Shown: one piece after another, positions 8,345-16,407 of the stretch
How positions within the stretch are numbered: position 1 is the stretch's first letter
Layout of the letters: each line of letters starts with the position of its first letter
NCBI GenBank assembly: GCA_964643965.1
Contig: CAZXVH010000011.1
Coordinates: 20,841 to 84,840 of the forward strand
Length of the DNA stretch: 64,000 nucleotides
Direction: 5' to 3'
DNA from: GCA-2746795 sp964643965
GTDB taxonomy: Bacteria; Chloroflexota; Anaerolineae; Promineifilales; Promineifilaceae
The notes under the pieces: model-generated
What the model was told of the DNA's origin: nothing
Databases searched by the model: none
What the model saw: only the letters and a program-made list of their open reading frames with translations
Program-made: the position numbers and the translations under genes

Positions 8345-8506
8345 ATGACATTTATCACTCGACAGCGCCCCATCCTTCTGGCATATTTTGTCCGATATTC
8401 TGAAGTCGATGAGGATAATTACGAGCAAGTAAAAAGCATCTTGCAGGTTATTTTATCCTCTTCAAATTATCTGGATGTAAAAGGGAATCAGATTGATCAA
8501 AAATAA
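8345..8506 (+). CDS. Small open frame, 53 aa, uncertain
   Basis: ATG at 8345, TAA at 8504. The product starts MTFITRQRPILLAYFVRYSE and is mixed hydrophobic/charged with an acidic helix (VDEDNYEQVKSILQVIL). There is no clear ribosome-binding site; the preceding bases belong to the repeat. It may be a remnant of an integrated toxin-antitoxin gene or a real small protein; I do not recognise it. Confidence 0.3.
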   Translation: MTFITRQRPILLAYFVRYSEVDEDNYEQVKSILQVILSSSNYLDVKGNQIDQK

Positions 8507-8572
8507 TGAATGAGGCTATGGTAAAATAGTGTATAGGTTACATAAGTACACTTTGAGCAAGTAGGTGAAAAG

Positions 8573-8944
8573 ATGACTGAAAAAACTAAAACGCCAAACA
8601 TTGTTATTAGAACGGGTCGCGGTTTAACAATTTCTGGTACGCGAATTACGCTGTACAGTATCATGGATTACGTCAAACAAGACTGGCCGCCCAAGCTGAT
8701 TAAAGATTTGTTTGATTTAACGGATGAACAAATCTCTGGTGTCTTAGCATATATTGAGGCCAACCGTGATGAAGTTGAATCTGAGTATCAGATTGTCCTG
8801 CAAAAGGCTGAAGAAAACCGCCGCTATTGGACAGAATACAATCGGGAACACTTAGAAAAAGTTGCAGCCATGCCCCATAAACCCGAACATGAGGAAATTT
8901 GGGCTAAGTTAAAAGCTTGGCAAGCTGAATTAGAAAAGGCATGA
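8573..8944 (+). CDS. DUF433-domain protein, putative antitoxin
   Basis: A 123-aa protein whose first 70 residues match the DUF433 winged-helix family: VIRTGRGLTISGTRITLYSI, then a DYVKQDWPPKLIKDLFDLTD segment and EQISGVLAYIEANRDEVE. The C-terminal third is a charged helix with KAEENRRYWTEYNREHLEK. DUF433 proteins commonly precede DUF5615 PIN-like proteins, as here, with an ATGA overlap, and are thought to act as antitoxins and autorepressors. An AGGTG precedes the ATG by 7 bp. The gene is AT-rich and lacks the AACGGCCGTT palindrome. Confidence 0.8.
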   Translation: MTEKTKTPNIVIRTGRGLTISGTRITLYSIMDYVKQDWPPKLIKDLFDLTDEQISGVLAYIEANRDEVESEYQIVLQKAEENRRYWTEYNREHLEKVAAMPHKPEHEEIWAKLKAWQAELEKA

Positions 8945-9342
8945 TAACCGTTTTAGTTGACCATGACATTGAGGGTCAGGCATTAGCTTTATGGGGAACA
9001 CTGGGCAAAATGGGCTGGCTTGAAATAGTTGATATGGAACTGGCCACCTTTCGAGATATAGGCTTGCCTTCCAATAGCACTGACCGTGATGTATGGCGTT
9101 TTGCTCAGGCAAACGGTATGATTTTGTTCACGAATAACCGGAATATGGATGGTGAGGATTCTTTAGAACAAACGCTTCGGAATGAAAATAGATTGACTTC
9201 ACTGCCAGTTTTGACAGTTGCCAATGCGGATCGTTTATCGGAAAGACGCTATCGGGAACGATGTGCCGCGCAGATACTAGAAATCGTGATTGACTTGGAC
9301 AAGAATTTAGGGCGAAGCCGAATATACATTCCATACAAGTGA
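8941..9342 (+). CDS. DUF5615 PIN-like protein, putative toxin/nuclease
   Basis: A 133-aa protein starting MITVLVDHDIEGQALALWG, with the acidic PIN-like residues D8 and D10 early and LPSNSTDRDVWRFAQANGM followed by ILFTNNRNMDGEDS, as in the DUF5615/COG4634 PIN-like family. Such proteins are predicted RNases partnered with DUF433 antitoxins, which fits the overlapping upstream gene. Family membership is well supported; toxicity is inferred. Confidence 0.78.
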   Translation: MITVLVDHDIEGQALALWGTLGKMGWLEIVDMELATFRDIGLPSNSTDRDVWRFAQANGMILFTNNRNMDGEDSLEQTLRNENRLTSLPVLTVANADRLSERRYRERCAAQILEIVIDLDKNLGRSRIYIPYK

Positions 9343-9352
9343 AAAACATCTG

Positions 9353-9416
9353 ATATCCCCCCAATATCCTCAATAACTGAATTAGATTATGGCTTGCGGG
9401 CAGAAACGGCCGTTTT
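9353..9416. repeat. Accessory-patch repeat, copy 3
   Basis: Starts 11 bp after the DUF5615 stop. It shares ATCCTCAATAACTGAATTAG and the GGGCAGAAACGGCCGTTTT end with copy 2. It ends directly before a remnant antitoxin frame, so the copies flank or border each cassette of the patch. Confidence 0.75.
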
Positions 9417-9424
9417 CCCTCACC

Positions 9425-9514
9425 ATGATCCGCAAATTAAACAGTGGCCTGGGCATCCCCGCAGATATACTTGTGCAACCCTATGAAATAGATAAAACAG
9501 TATCCCCCACCTAA
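9425..9514 (+). pseudogene. Remnant of a HigA-type antitoxin C-terminus
   Basis: A 29-codon frame, MIRKLNSGLGIPADILVQPY, matches the C-terminal end of HigA-family helix-turn-helix antitoxins, where RKLhxGLGIPAxxLL is characteristic. The helix-turn-helix and the HigB toxin are absent. It shows that a third toxin-antitoxin module was once here. Confidence 0.6.
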
Positions 9515-9528
9515 CTAGGAGAAACATT

Positions 9529-9573
9529 GAGATTAGAGATTGGAGATTGGTGGAATCTCCAATCTCTAATCTC
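9529..9573. repeat. 20-bp perfect inverted repeat (hairpin)
   Basis: Arms at 9529-9548 and 9554-9573 (GAGATTAGAGATTGGAGATT and complement) with a 5-bp loop, 27 bp upstream of the carboxyltransferase gene. The arms are built from a repeated GAGATT word. It could be a terminator for the upstream patch or an attenuating stem in the mccB leader, but no U-tract follows. Confidence 0.7.
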
Positions 9574-9600
9574 TAATCTCCAACCCAAAGGACAACTCCC

Positions 9601-11220
9601 ATGACCCAAATCATCTCCCACACCCATACCAGTAGCGCCGACTACAAAGACAACTTCGCCCACAACAAAGCGCTCGCCGAACAGTTGTGCGAGCGGCAAA
9701 AGCAAGCCGCCTCCGACCGACCGCAACGCACTATCGAGCGCCAACGCGCCCGCAACAAACTGCTCGCCCGTGAGCGCATCGAAGCCCTGCTCGACGACAG
9801 CAGCCCCTTCCTGGAACTCTCCACCCTCGCCTGTTGGGAGATGTACAAAGGGGAAGCGCCCAGCGCGGGCATCGTCACCGGCGTGGGGCGCGTACAGGGC
9901 GTGGAGTGCATGATCATCGCCAACGACCCCACCGTCAAGGGCGGCACCTACTTCCCCGAAACGGTCAAAAAACATCTCCGCGCTCAAACCATCGCCGAAG
10001 AGAACAACCTGCCCTGCATCTACCTCGTCGATTCCGGCGGCGCGTTCCTGCCCCTGCAAGCGGATGTGTTCCCCGACCGCGACCATTTCGGACGCATCTT
10101 CTACAACATCGCCCGCATGTCGGGGCAGCAAATCACGCAGATTGCGGCCGTGCTGGGTTCCTGCACGGCTGGCGGCGCCTATATTCCGGCGATGTGTGAT
10201 GAAACCGTCATCGTCAAAGACAACGGCACCATCTTCCTGGGCGGGCCACCGCTGGTCAAAGCGGCCACCGGCGAAGAAGTAACCGCCGAAGACCTCGGCG
10301 GCGCGGACGTGCATACCCGTCTCAGCGGCGTGGCTGACCATTTTGCCGAAGACGAGACGGCCGCCCTGGAAAAAGTGCGCGAAATCGCCAGCTACCTCAA
10401 TCGGCGCAAACAGATGCCCGTCGCCATGCAAACCCCCGAAGACCCGGCGTATGATCCGGAGGAACTGTACGGCATCATCCCCGCCGATCCGCGCCACCAA
10501 TACGACGTGCGTGAAGTGATTGCGCGGCTGGTCGATGGCTCCCGTTTCAGCGAGTTCAAAGCCCGCTACGGCACGACGATTGTGTGCGGTTTTGCCCACA
10601 TTTTGGGGATTCCGGTGGGCATTGTGGCGAATAATGGCTTGCTGTTCAGCGAGTCGGCACAGAAAACGGCGCATTTCATTCAACTGTGCGGTCAGCGCGG
10701 CACGCCTTTGCTGTTCATGCAAAATATCACGGGCTTTATGGTGGGACAGCAGTATGAAAGTGGCGGGATTGCGAAGGATGGGGCGAAAATGGTAACGGCC
10801 GTTTCCACCGTCAACGTCCCGCGCATCACCCTCTTCCACGGGGTTAGTCACGGGGCGGGCAACTATGGCATGAGCGGACGGGGCTACGATCCCCGCTTCC
10901 TGTTCACCTGGCCCAACAGCCGCATCAGCGTCATGAGCGGGGATTCGGCCGCCAATGTGTTGTGGACGGTGGGGCAAGACCGCGTCTTAGCCAAACTCGA
11001 CACCCCCTCAGCCGAAGCAATCGCCAACGCCGAAGCCAGCTTTAAGCAGCCCATCCTGGACAAATACGCCCACGAAAGCGACCCTTATTTTGCCACCGCT
11101 CGGTTGTGGGATGATGGCATTCTTGATCCGGCTAAAACGAGAGAGGCGTTGGCTTTGGCGTTTTCTGCTTCGTTGAATGCACCGATGGGAAACGGCCGTT
11201 ATGGTACTTTCCGTATGTAA
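9601..11220 (+). CDS. Acyl-CoA carboxylase carboxyltransferase subunit, methylcrotonyl-CoA carboxylase beta-like
   Basis: A 539-aa protein with the two crotonase-like halves of a biotin-dependent carboxyltransferase. SSPFLELSTLACWEMY, NDPTVKGGTYFPETVKKHLRA, YLVDSGGAFLPLQ and LGSCTAGGAYIPAMCDE are hallmarks of the MccB/geranyl-CoA branch; the second half has FMVGQQYESGGIAKDGAKM and GAGNYGMSGRGYDPRFLF. It would transfer carboxyl from biotin to 3-methylcrotonyl-CoA in leucine breakdown. No biotin carboxylase/BCCP alpha subunit is nearby, so the partner is elsewhere. The start ATG follows CCAAAGGACAACTCCC. GC is high and codon use typical of the host. Confidence 0.88.
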   Translation: MTQIISHTHTSSADYKDNFAHNKALAEQLCERQKQAASDRPQRTIERQRARNKLLARERIEALLDDSSPFLELSTLACWEMYKGEAPSAGIVTGVGRVQGVECMIIANDPTVKGGTYFPETVKKHLRAQTIAEENNLPCIYLVDSGGAFLPLQADVFPDRDHFGRIFYNIARMSGQQITQIAAVLGSCTAGGAYIPAMCDETVIVKDNGTIFLGGPPLVKAATGEEVTAEDLGGADVHTRLSGVADHFAEDETAALEKVREIASYLNRRKQMPVAMQTPEDPAYDPEELYGIIPADPRHQYDVREVIARLVDGSRFSEFKARYGTTIVCGFAHILGIPVGIVANNGLLFSESAQKTAHFIQLCGQRGTPLLFMQNITGFMVGQQYESGGIAKDGAKMVTAVSTVNVPRITLFHGVSHGAGNYGMSGRGYDPRFLFTWPNSRISVMSGDSAANVLWTVGQDRVLAKLDTPSAEAIANAEASFKQPILDKYAHESDPYFATARLWDDGILDPAKTREALALAFSASLNAPMGNGRYGTFRM

Positions 11221-11372
11221 CAAAACCTGTGTGATATAATTACCTTATGTGCGCTCAACACCTATCAACAACCACATCCCGCCAACGCCGCCGTTTGCTC
11301 ATTGATATTGCAAAACGTCGCGTGCAACCCGGAACAGGAAGCAGTCATACAGCCATGACCAGGAGAACCGCT

Positions 11373-11888
11373 ATGATGGATTGGCCGGATTTACGCCAGA
11401 TTTTGCAGCCGATAGATTGGGTTATCGTTGGTGGAGTCGCTACTCGCGCCTATATGCCGGAGCGTATGACCAAAGACCTGGACATTTTAATAGACGCTGC
11501 CGATGAAGCCACAGCCTTGTCGTGTTTACAAACGGCCGGATACGAAATTGTGCAACCCCTGGCAATTACTGGGTATGTTTTGCAATCAGATGATGGGATG
11601 GAAATCGATCTTTTATTAGGCAGTCAGCCCTGGCTACGAGAGGCTCTGGCTCGACCAGAACAAGATTCAGCCGGTTATCCAGTTTTGGGGCTTCCCTACC
11701 TTATCCTCATGAAGATGGCATCGTCTCGCGGTCGGGATTTGGGTGATATTACTACGATGTTGGGTTGGGCAAGTGAAGAAACGCTCGATCAAGTACGCAC
11801 TGTTGTTTCCAAATACAATGCCCAAGACAGTGAAGATTTAGAATCGCTAATTTTCATTGGACAGCAAGAGCGCCGCACACTTGATTAA
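11373..11888 (+). CDS. Nucleotidyltransferase-like protein (DUF6036/AbiEii-like fold)
   Basis: About 171 aa. WVIVGGVATRAYMPERMTKD followed by LDILID is the GG...R.TxDxD signature of minimal nucleotidyltransferases, and MEIDLLLG supplies the third acidic residue. Members act in toxin-antitoxin or antibiotic-modification settings; here no obvious antitoxin partner is seen, although VapBC lies next to it on the other strand. I chose the ATG at 11,373 because AGGAG lies 7 bp upstream. The frame is open back to 11,247, but that leader (Arg/Thr-rich) is not family-like. Confidence 0.72.
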   Translation: MMDWPDLRQILQPIDWVIVGGVATRAYMPERMTKDLDILIDAADEATALSCLQTAGYEIVQPLAITGYVLQSDDGMEIDLLLGSQPWLREALARPEQDSAGYPVLGLPYLILMKMASSRGRDLGDITTMLGWASEETLDQVRTVVSKYNAQDSEDLESLIFIGQQERRTLD

Positions 11889-11984
11889 CATGGCGCATGT
11901 ATCGTTTTTTTGCCGCAAAGATGCGGAGAGCGGAGAGCGGAGAAGTTTTCTCAAGCAATTTTACAGGCGATGCCCTCTTTACGT

Positions 11985-12389
11985 TTAAGATTTGAAAGGC
12001 AATACACGCTGCCGACAAGGAACAGGAATTAGCTCCGGGTCTTTATGAATCAGTTCCGCATCATGCAGAATGGCGGCGGCCGCAATCCAGGCATCAGCTA
12101 AAGAAAGAGCATACGTTGCCTTCAATTCCGCCGCTTTTTCCAACAGCGGTGCCTCTTCATGAACCCATTGAATCGGTAATGCCTGACTTTGCGCGTAAGC
12201 TAAACGGCCGTTGATCTCCCCTTCATCTTTCCAAACACGATAAAATAGTTCCATCAACGCCATAAAACAAGCCAAACAAACAGCTTGCTCCGTTTGCGCC
12301 GCATACAACAAATCGGCGACTTGCGCCGCGCCCGACTCGTCATCACGCAAAGTCAACAAAGCGGATGTGTCCAGTAAATAGCGGTTCAT
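11985..12389 (-). CDS. vapC: PIN-domain toxin, VapC family
   Basis: A 134-aa PIN-domain RNase. RYLLDTSALLTLRDDESGA gives the first acidic residue, MELFYRVW the conserved Glu region, and LSLADAWIAAAAILHDAELIH the third and fourth acidic positions. VapC toxins cut tRNA or rRNA. The ATG overlaps the stop of the upstream AbrB-type antitoxin gene (ATGA), giving a standard vapBC pair. It faces the nucleotidyltransferase gene across a 96-bp gap that contains GCGGAGA-type simple repeats. Confidence 0.87.
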   Translation of the reverse strand: MNRYLLDTSALLTLRDDESGAAQVADLLYAAQTEQAVCLACFMALMELFYRVWKDEGEINGRLAYAQSQALPIQWVHEEAPLLEKAAELKATYALSLADAWIAAAAILHDAELIHKDPELIPVPCRQRVLPFKS

Positions 12390-12610
12390 TCTCGCACCTT
12401 GTCAGCTTCTCGTTCGGCCAACAACCGCTCAACAGATCCCCCTTTGCCTTGCCCCCGAAAGGCGGCAATAGGGTCGGCGCGAACCGGTACAACACGAATG
12501 GTATCGTTTTCCACGATCCATTCCAATCGATCCGCCGGTGACAGATCAAACAAACGCCGGATGTGGGCCGGAATCACAGTTTGTCCTCTTGATGTGATAG
12601 TGCTGCGCAT
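12386..12610 (-). CDS. vapB: AbrB/MazE-type antitoxin, VapB family
   Basis: A 74-aa protein with the swapped-hairpin DNA-binding fold: RSTITSRGQTVIPAHIRRLF, then LEWIVENDTIRVVPV. The C-terminal AERE-ADKVRE tail would bind VapC. GGAGG lies 6 bp before the ATG at 12,610; the ATG 3 bp further upstream is too close to that site. The overlap with vapC implies coupled translation and, by family, autorepression. Confidence 0.85.
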   Translation of the reverse strand: MRSTITSRGQTVIPAHIRRLFDLSPADRLEWIVENDTIRVVPVRADPIAAFRGQGKGGSVERLLAEREADKVRE

Positions 12611-12725
12611 CATTCACCTCCATGAATTACATTAATAGTATAATCGTAATTCAATTTACCGATTCTGGCAAGCTAAGCTTCGTGCTTTTGCCTTCTATTT
12701 TTTTTCATTTAGAATCCGCCACTAT

Positions 12726-13988
12726 ATGTCCCCAAAATCAATCTTACTTATTATGCTCGGTTTTCTTGCACTGCTGTTGGTGGGTGGATACCTTGTCATC
12801 AGTTTTGTCCCCAACGTAGCCGCCCAGGGAGCCAACGCCTTACGCGGCATTATCGGCAAAGAAGCGGTGGGTGAACTGGAAGCGTTCTATTTCACCCTCC
12901 AGGATAATGTCAAGCAAGTGCAATACAACACGGGCATGGCTGAAGCCGAAGCGCCCTGGGAACTGCCAACCGCCGCCGCCACGACCGAACCCCTCGAAAT
13001 TGTCATCCATGTGACGGAGACACCTGCCCCAACCGCTACCCCTCAAACTCCTCAACTAGAAACAACAAATGAGATGCCTGAACCGGTGGAAACGGCCGTT
13101 CCTCCCACACCTACTCCTCAACCATCCCCCACACCCACACCCGCGCAATGGACATTGCCCCCCGCCGCCCCCTTCGGCGATTTAGTGGGCGAAGGCGTGT
13201 GGCAGCCCTACCTCACCAACCAGGCCGGCGACGTTGTGGCCTTACGCACCTTCTTGCAACCTGATGCAGAACGGCCGTATGCCCTGGCGGCCGTCGTCGC
13301 CTTTGATTTGAGCCAGACTGACCTGCGCTACGTCCTCGGCGCTGAAGAACCGGCTCTACCCGGCGGCCCTCGCGGACAAGGTTTCATGAACGCCGATGAC
13401 AAAGCCTCCGGCAATTTACTGGCCACCTTCAACGGAGGTTTTATGGGCACACACGGCGCGTATGGGGCCATGGCCGACGGCCGGGAAGCGCTGCCCCCTA
13501 AAGATGGTTACGCCACTGTCACCATCGGTGAAGATGGCGCTGTGCGCATCGGCGAGTGGGGCAACGGCATTGATGACAGGGGCGGCCCTTATGCGGCCTG
13601 GCGACAAAATGCCCGTCTCATCACCCAAGATGGCGTCATCACCGAGCGCGTCTACAACGGTTCGGCTAAAACCTGGGGCAGCAGCATTGAAGGGGATGTG
13701 GTGACGTGGCGCTCGGCGCTGGGCATTGACGTCGACAACGCGGTGTTATACTTTGTGGCTGGCCCCAGTTTGAGTATGCCGGCGCTGGCTGAGGTATTAA
13801 CGGCCGTTCACGCCCACAACAGTCTCCTCCTCGACATCAACCAATCCTGGGTTCACTTCGCCGCCATCCGCTACCAGGACGGGGAACCCTTCGCCGAACC
13901 CCTTCTGCCCGAGGGCATGGACAGCACCATCGACCGCTACCTGCGCCAATCAGCGCGGGATTTCTTTTACGTGGTGGCGGAGGAATAG
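12726..13988 (+). CDS. Membrane-anchored phosphodiester glycosidase-domain protein (NAGPA/DUF2233)
   Basis: A 420-aa protein with one N-terminal membrane helix (ILLIMLGFLALLLVGGYLVI), a Pro/Thr-rich linker (about 95-140) and a C-terminal domain of the phosphodiester glycosidase family. The domain shows LLATFNGGFMGTHGAYGAM, DGYATVTIGEDGAVRIGEWG and a terminal FYVV. It is predicted to act outside the membrane on an unknown GlcNAc-phosphodiester-like substrate. The ATG is weakly supported by a ribosome-binding site. Part of the linker is duplicated as a fragment at 7.3 kb. Confidence 0.82.
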   Translation: MSPKSILLIMLGFLALLLVGGYLVISFVPNVAAQGANALRGIIGKEAVGELEAFYFTLQDNVKQVQYNTGMAEAEAPWELPTAAATTEPLEIVIHVTETPAPTATPQTPQLETTNEMPEPVETAVPPTPTPQPSPTPTPAQWTLPPAAPFGDLVGEGVWQPYLTNQAGDVVALRTFLQPDAERPYALAAVVAFDLSQTDLRYVLGAEEPALPGGPRGQGFMNADDKASGNLLATFNGGFMGTHGAYGAMADGREALPPKDGYATVTIGEDGAVRIGEWGNGIDDRGGPYAAWRQNARLITQDGVITERVYNGSAKTWGSSIEGDVVTWRSALGIDVDNAVLYFVAGPSLSMPALAEVLTAVHAHNSLLLDINQSWVHFAAIRYQDGEPFAEPLLPEGMDSTIDRYLRQSARDFFYVVAEE

Positions 13989-14075
13989 CGCAAAAGTTCA
14001 ACTTTTTTAAAACGTCGAACTTCTTGTTCGCCCCCATTGACCAAATCTCTCATTCAAACTAATCTTGCCACCAGT

Positions 14076-15347
14076 ATGACCAATTCTCTAAACCGCAGTC
14101 ATCACGCCATCATCATCGGCGGCGGCCCGGCCGGGCTAATGGCCGCCGAAGTCTTGAGCCAGGCCGGGGTGCGCGTCGATTTGTATGACGCCATGCCCTC
14201 CGTGGGGCGCAAGTTCTTGCTGGCGGGACGGGGCGGTCTCAACCTCACCCACTCCGAAGATTTTAAGACATTCCTCACCCGCTATGGCGACCGTCGCCCC
14301 CAACTTGAACCGCTGCTGACTGCCTTTGGCCCCGACGATTTACGCGCCTGGGCTAATCGGCTGGGCATCGAGACGTTTGTGGGCAGTTCCGGACGCATCT
14401 TCCCCACACAGATGAAAGCGTCGCCGCTGCTGCGTACCTGGCTCGCCCGTTTGCAAGCTGCTGGCGTCACTTTTCATCTGCGCCATCGCTGGCAAGGCTG
14501 GCATGAGGATGGCTCATGGCATTTCACCCATCCAGATAGCGAACTGAGCGTGTCTGCCGAAGCGGTGGTTTTGGCGTTGGGCGGCGGCAGTTGGGCGAAG
14601 CTCGGTTCGGATGGAGCCTGGGTTCCCTATCTGGCGGCGCGTAGCGTAGAAATCGCGCCGTTCAAACCGGCCAACTGTGGTTTTGACGTGGCCTGGAGCG
14701 ATCATTTTCGGACACGATTTGCGGGGGAACCGGTGAAAACGGCCGTTCTCTCTTTCACCGATTCACAAGGACGCGCATTTAAACGACAGGGCGAGTTTGT
14801 CATCACGGAGACCGGGGTAGAGGGCAGCTTGATTTATGCGGTTTCGGCGTTGGTGCGGGATGAGCTCTCGTCTTACTGCGACACAAGCGCGGCAGCCATT
14901 TTCTATTTAGACCTTACCCCCAATCGCACAGATGCCTGGCTCCGAGACCGTTTAGCTGTGCCGCGCGGCTCCCGTTCATTGTCCAGCCACATCCAAAGCC
15001 AGACTGGATTGAAGGGGGTCAAAACCGGCTTACTGCGCGAGTTTGTCGCCAAAGAAGCTTTCAGCAATCCGGAAAAACTGGCCGCCGCCATCAAAGCCCT
15101 GCCCATTCCCGTGCTTGCTCCGCGCCCGTTGGACGAAGCGATCAGCAGCGCCGGCGGCGTTACCTTCGCCTCGCTCGATGGCAATCTTATGCTCCAGGCT
15201 CTACCCGGCGTTTTCTGCGCCGGTGAAATGCTGGATTGGGAAGCGCCCACCGGCGGCTATTTGTTGACGGCCTGTTTCGCCAGCGGCTATGCAGCGGGAC
15301 ATGGCGCCTTGAACTGGCTGCAACGGACAAACGCCAAATGGAGCTAA
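14076..15347 (+). CDS. NAD(P)/FAD-dependent oxidoreductase, HI0933/TIGR03862-like flavoprotein
   Basis: A 423-aa flavoprotein with an N-terminal Rossmann dinucleotide motif, AIIIGGGPAGLMAAEVLSQAG, then GRKFLLAGRGGLNLTHSED, and a C-terminal GVFCAGEMLDWEAPTGGYLL that closes the FAD site. These blocks define the HI0933-type flavoproteins, and the length fits TIGR03862. The reaction is unknown for the family. I use the ATG at 14,076; an upstream TTG adds 13 non-conserved residues. Its end overlaps a truncated acetyltransferase frame. Confidence 0.86.
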   Translation: MTNSLNRSHHAIIIGGGPAGLMAAEVLSQAGVRVDLYDAMPSVGRKFLLAGRGGLNLTHSEDFKTFLTRYGDRRPQLEPLLTAFGPDDLRAWANRLGIETFVGSSGRIFPTQMKASPLLRTWLARLQAAGVTFHLRHRWQGWHEDGSWHFTHPDSELSVSAEAVVLALGGGSWAKLGSDGAWVPYLAARSVEIAPFKPANCGFDVAWSDHFRTRFAGEPVKTAVLSFTDSQGRAFKRQGEFVITETGVEGSLIYAVSALVRDELSSYCDTSAAAIFYLDLTPNRTDAWLRDRLAVPRGSRSLSSHIQSQTGLKGVKTGLLREFVAKEAFSNPEKLAAAIKALPIPVLAPRPLDEAISSAGGVTFASLDGNLMLQALPGVFCAGEMLDWEAPTGGYLLTACFASGYAAGHGALNWLQRTNAKWS

Positions 15348-15445
15348 TTACCCCCCGCCTGCGTGAAGCTGACTATTTCAATGGCCGCTATTGGGATACA
15401 TTGTTATATGCTGTTTTAGTGGATGAATGGCGGGGGATGGGGTAG
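15338..15445 (+). pseudogene. GNAT acetyltransferase with internal deletion
   Basis: A 35-codon frame that begins like a RimJ/RimL-type N-acetyltransferase (ELITPRLREADYF) and ends like the C-terminus of one (NGRYWDTLLYAVLVDEWR), with the acetyl-CoA-binding middle missing. The join occurs at FNGRY, near the host palindrome-like GGCCG. It is too short to fold as an enzyme. Confidence 0.55.
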
Positions 15446-15596
15446 GGAATTTATGTTCCTGCAACGAGTAAATGAAACCAATACGAATGTAATGCCGGTT
15501 TGTTGTTTCACTTTGAGTCCGCTATAATTTCTTTAGCTTTGTATTTTTGATTTTGTATTTTTAACTTTGTATAAGAAAAAAGATAAGGAGACCCCC

Positions 15597-16394
15597 ATGT
15601 CGCAAGAAAATATCGCCGACGCCAGCAAACCTAATGCAGGTCGTATGTATGACTATTACCTTGGTGGGAGCCACAATTTTGAAGTGGATCGTCAAGCAGC
15701 CGAGCAGATGCTCAAACTCATGCCTTATGGTTCCAAATATACGCGTCTTCAACGTTGGGCGCTGCAAGATATCGCCATAGAGTTGAGTCAAAAGCAGGGC
15801 TATAATGTCATTGTTGATTTTGCCTCTGGACTGCCAACTCAAGATCATATTCATTACAACGTCCCAAATGACACAACCGTCATTTATTCAGATTATGATC
15901 CAATCACAGTTGAATATGCTCATGAAATTTTGGGGGACACACCTAATGTCTATTACTTTAAAGCCAATGCAATTCGCCCCAACGAGTTATTTGAAAATGA
16001 CAAGATCACACATCTATTAACCGAACAAAAAAAGGTAGCCTATGTACTTTGGGGCGTTTCTGGTTTTCTTGAGGAAAATGATATTAAAAACATCATGAAA
16101 TATCTCTATGAAAGAAGCGAAACTAATAGTTGTCTGGTCTTTAATGCACAAACCTTAAATCCTGAAAGTCCAGCTGTTAAACAAGTAGCTGAACTATACA
16201 GCAAATTAGGTTCAAGTATTTATCCTCGTACTATCGAAAATTATGAAGCCTTGATCAAACCATGGAAACTTAGCAGATCAGGATGGATCCCTCTTCTCAA
16301 GTGGCATGGCCTTGATGAAAGTGAGTTAGGTCAAGAAGATGTAGATGCTTTCGGCCCACTTGGTGGTGGCTACGGCGCATATTTAGTTAAATAA
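15597..16394 (+). CDS. SAM-dependent methyltransferase, PF04672/DUF574 family
   Basis: A 265-aa protein beginning with the family signature: ASKPNAGRMYDYYLGGSHNF followed by EVDRQAAEQML. VIVDFASGLPTQDHIHYNV is the SAM-binding loop, and VIYSDYDPITVEYAHEIL follows. This family is best known from actinomycetes, so its presence together with low GC suggests transfer. Substrate unknown. AAGGAG lies 6 bp before the chosen ATG. The gene is followed after 13 bp by a histidine kinase, so methyltransferase, kinase and regulator probably form one operon. It carries no AACGGCCGTT site. Confidence 0.82.
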   Translation: MSQENIADASKPNAGRMYDYYLGGSHNFEVDRQAAEQMLKLMPYGSKYTRLQRWALQDIAIELSQKQGYNVIVDFASGLPTQDHIHYNVPNDTTVIYSDYDPITVEYAHEILGDTPNVYYFKANAIRPNELFENDKITHLLTEQKKVAYVLWGVSGFLEENDIKNIMKYLYERSETNSCLVFNAQTLNPESPAVKQVAELYSKLGSSIYPRTIENYEALIKPWKLSRSGWIPLLKWHGLDESELGQEDVDAFGPLGGGYGAYLVK

Positions 16395-16407
16395 TTGAGG
16401 CTAATTC

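Noticed and set aside
9511..10977. Long antisense frame (488 codons) opposite the carboxyltransferase gene
   Set aside because: It is a shadow of a GC-rich gene with clear family motifs; the antisense product is His/Gly/Asp-rich and resembles no family.
11247..11372. N-terminal extension of the nucleotidyltransferase
   Set aside because: Arg/Thr-rich and not family-like; AGGAG supports the start at 11,373.
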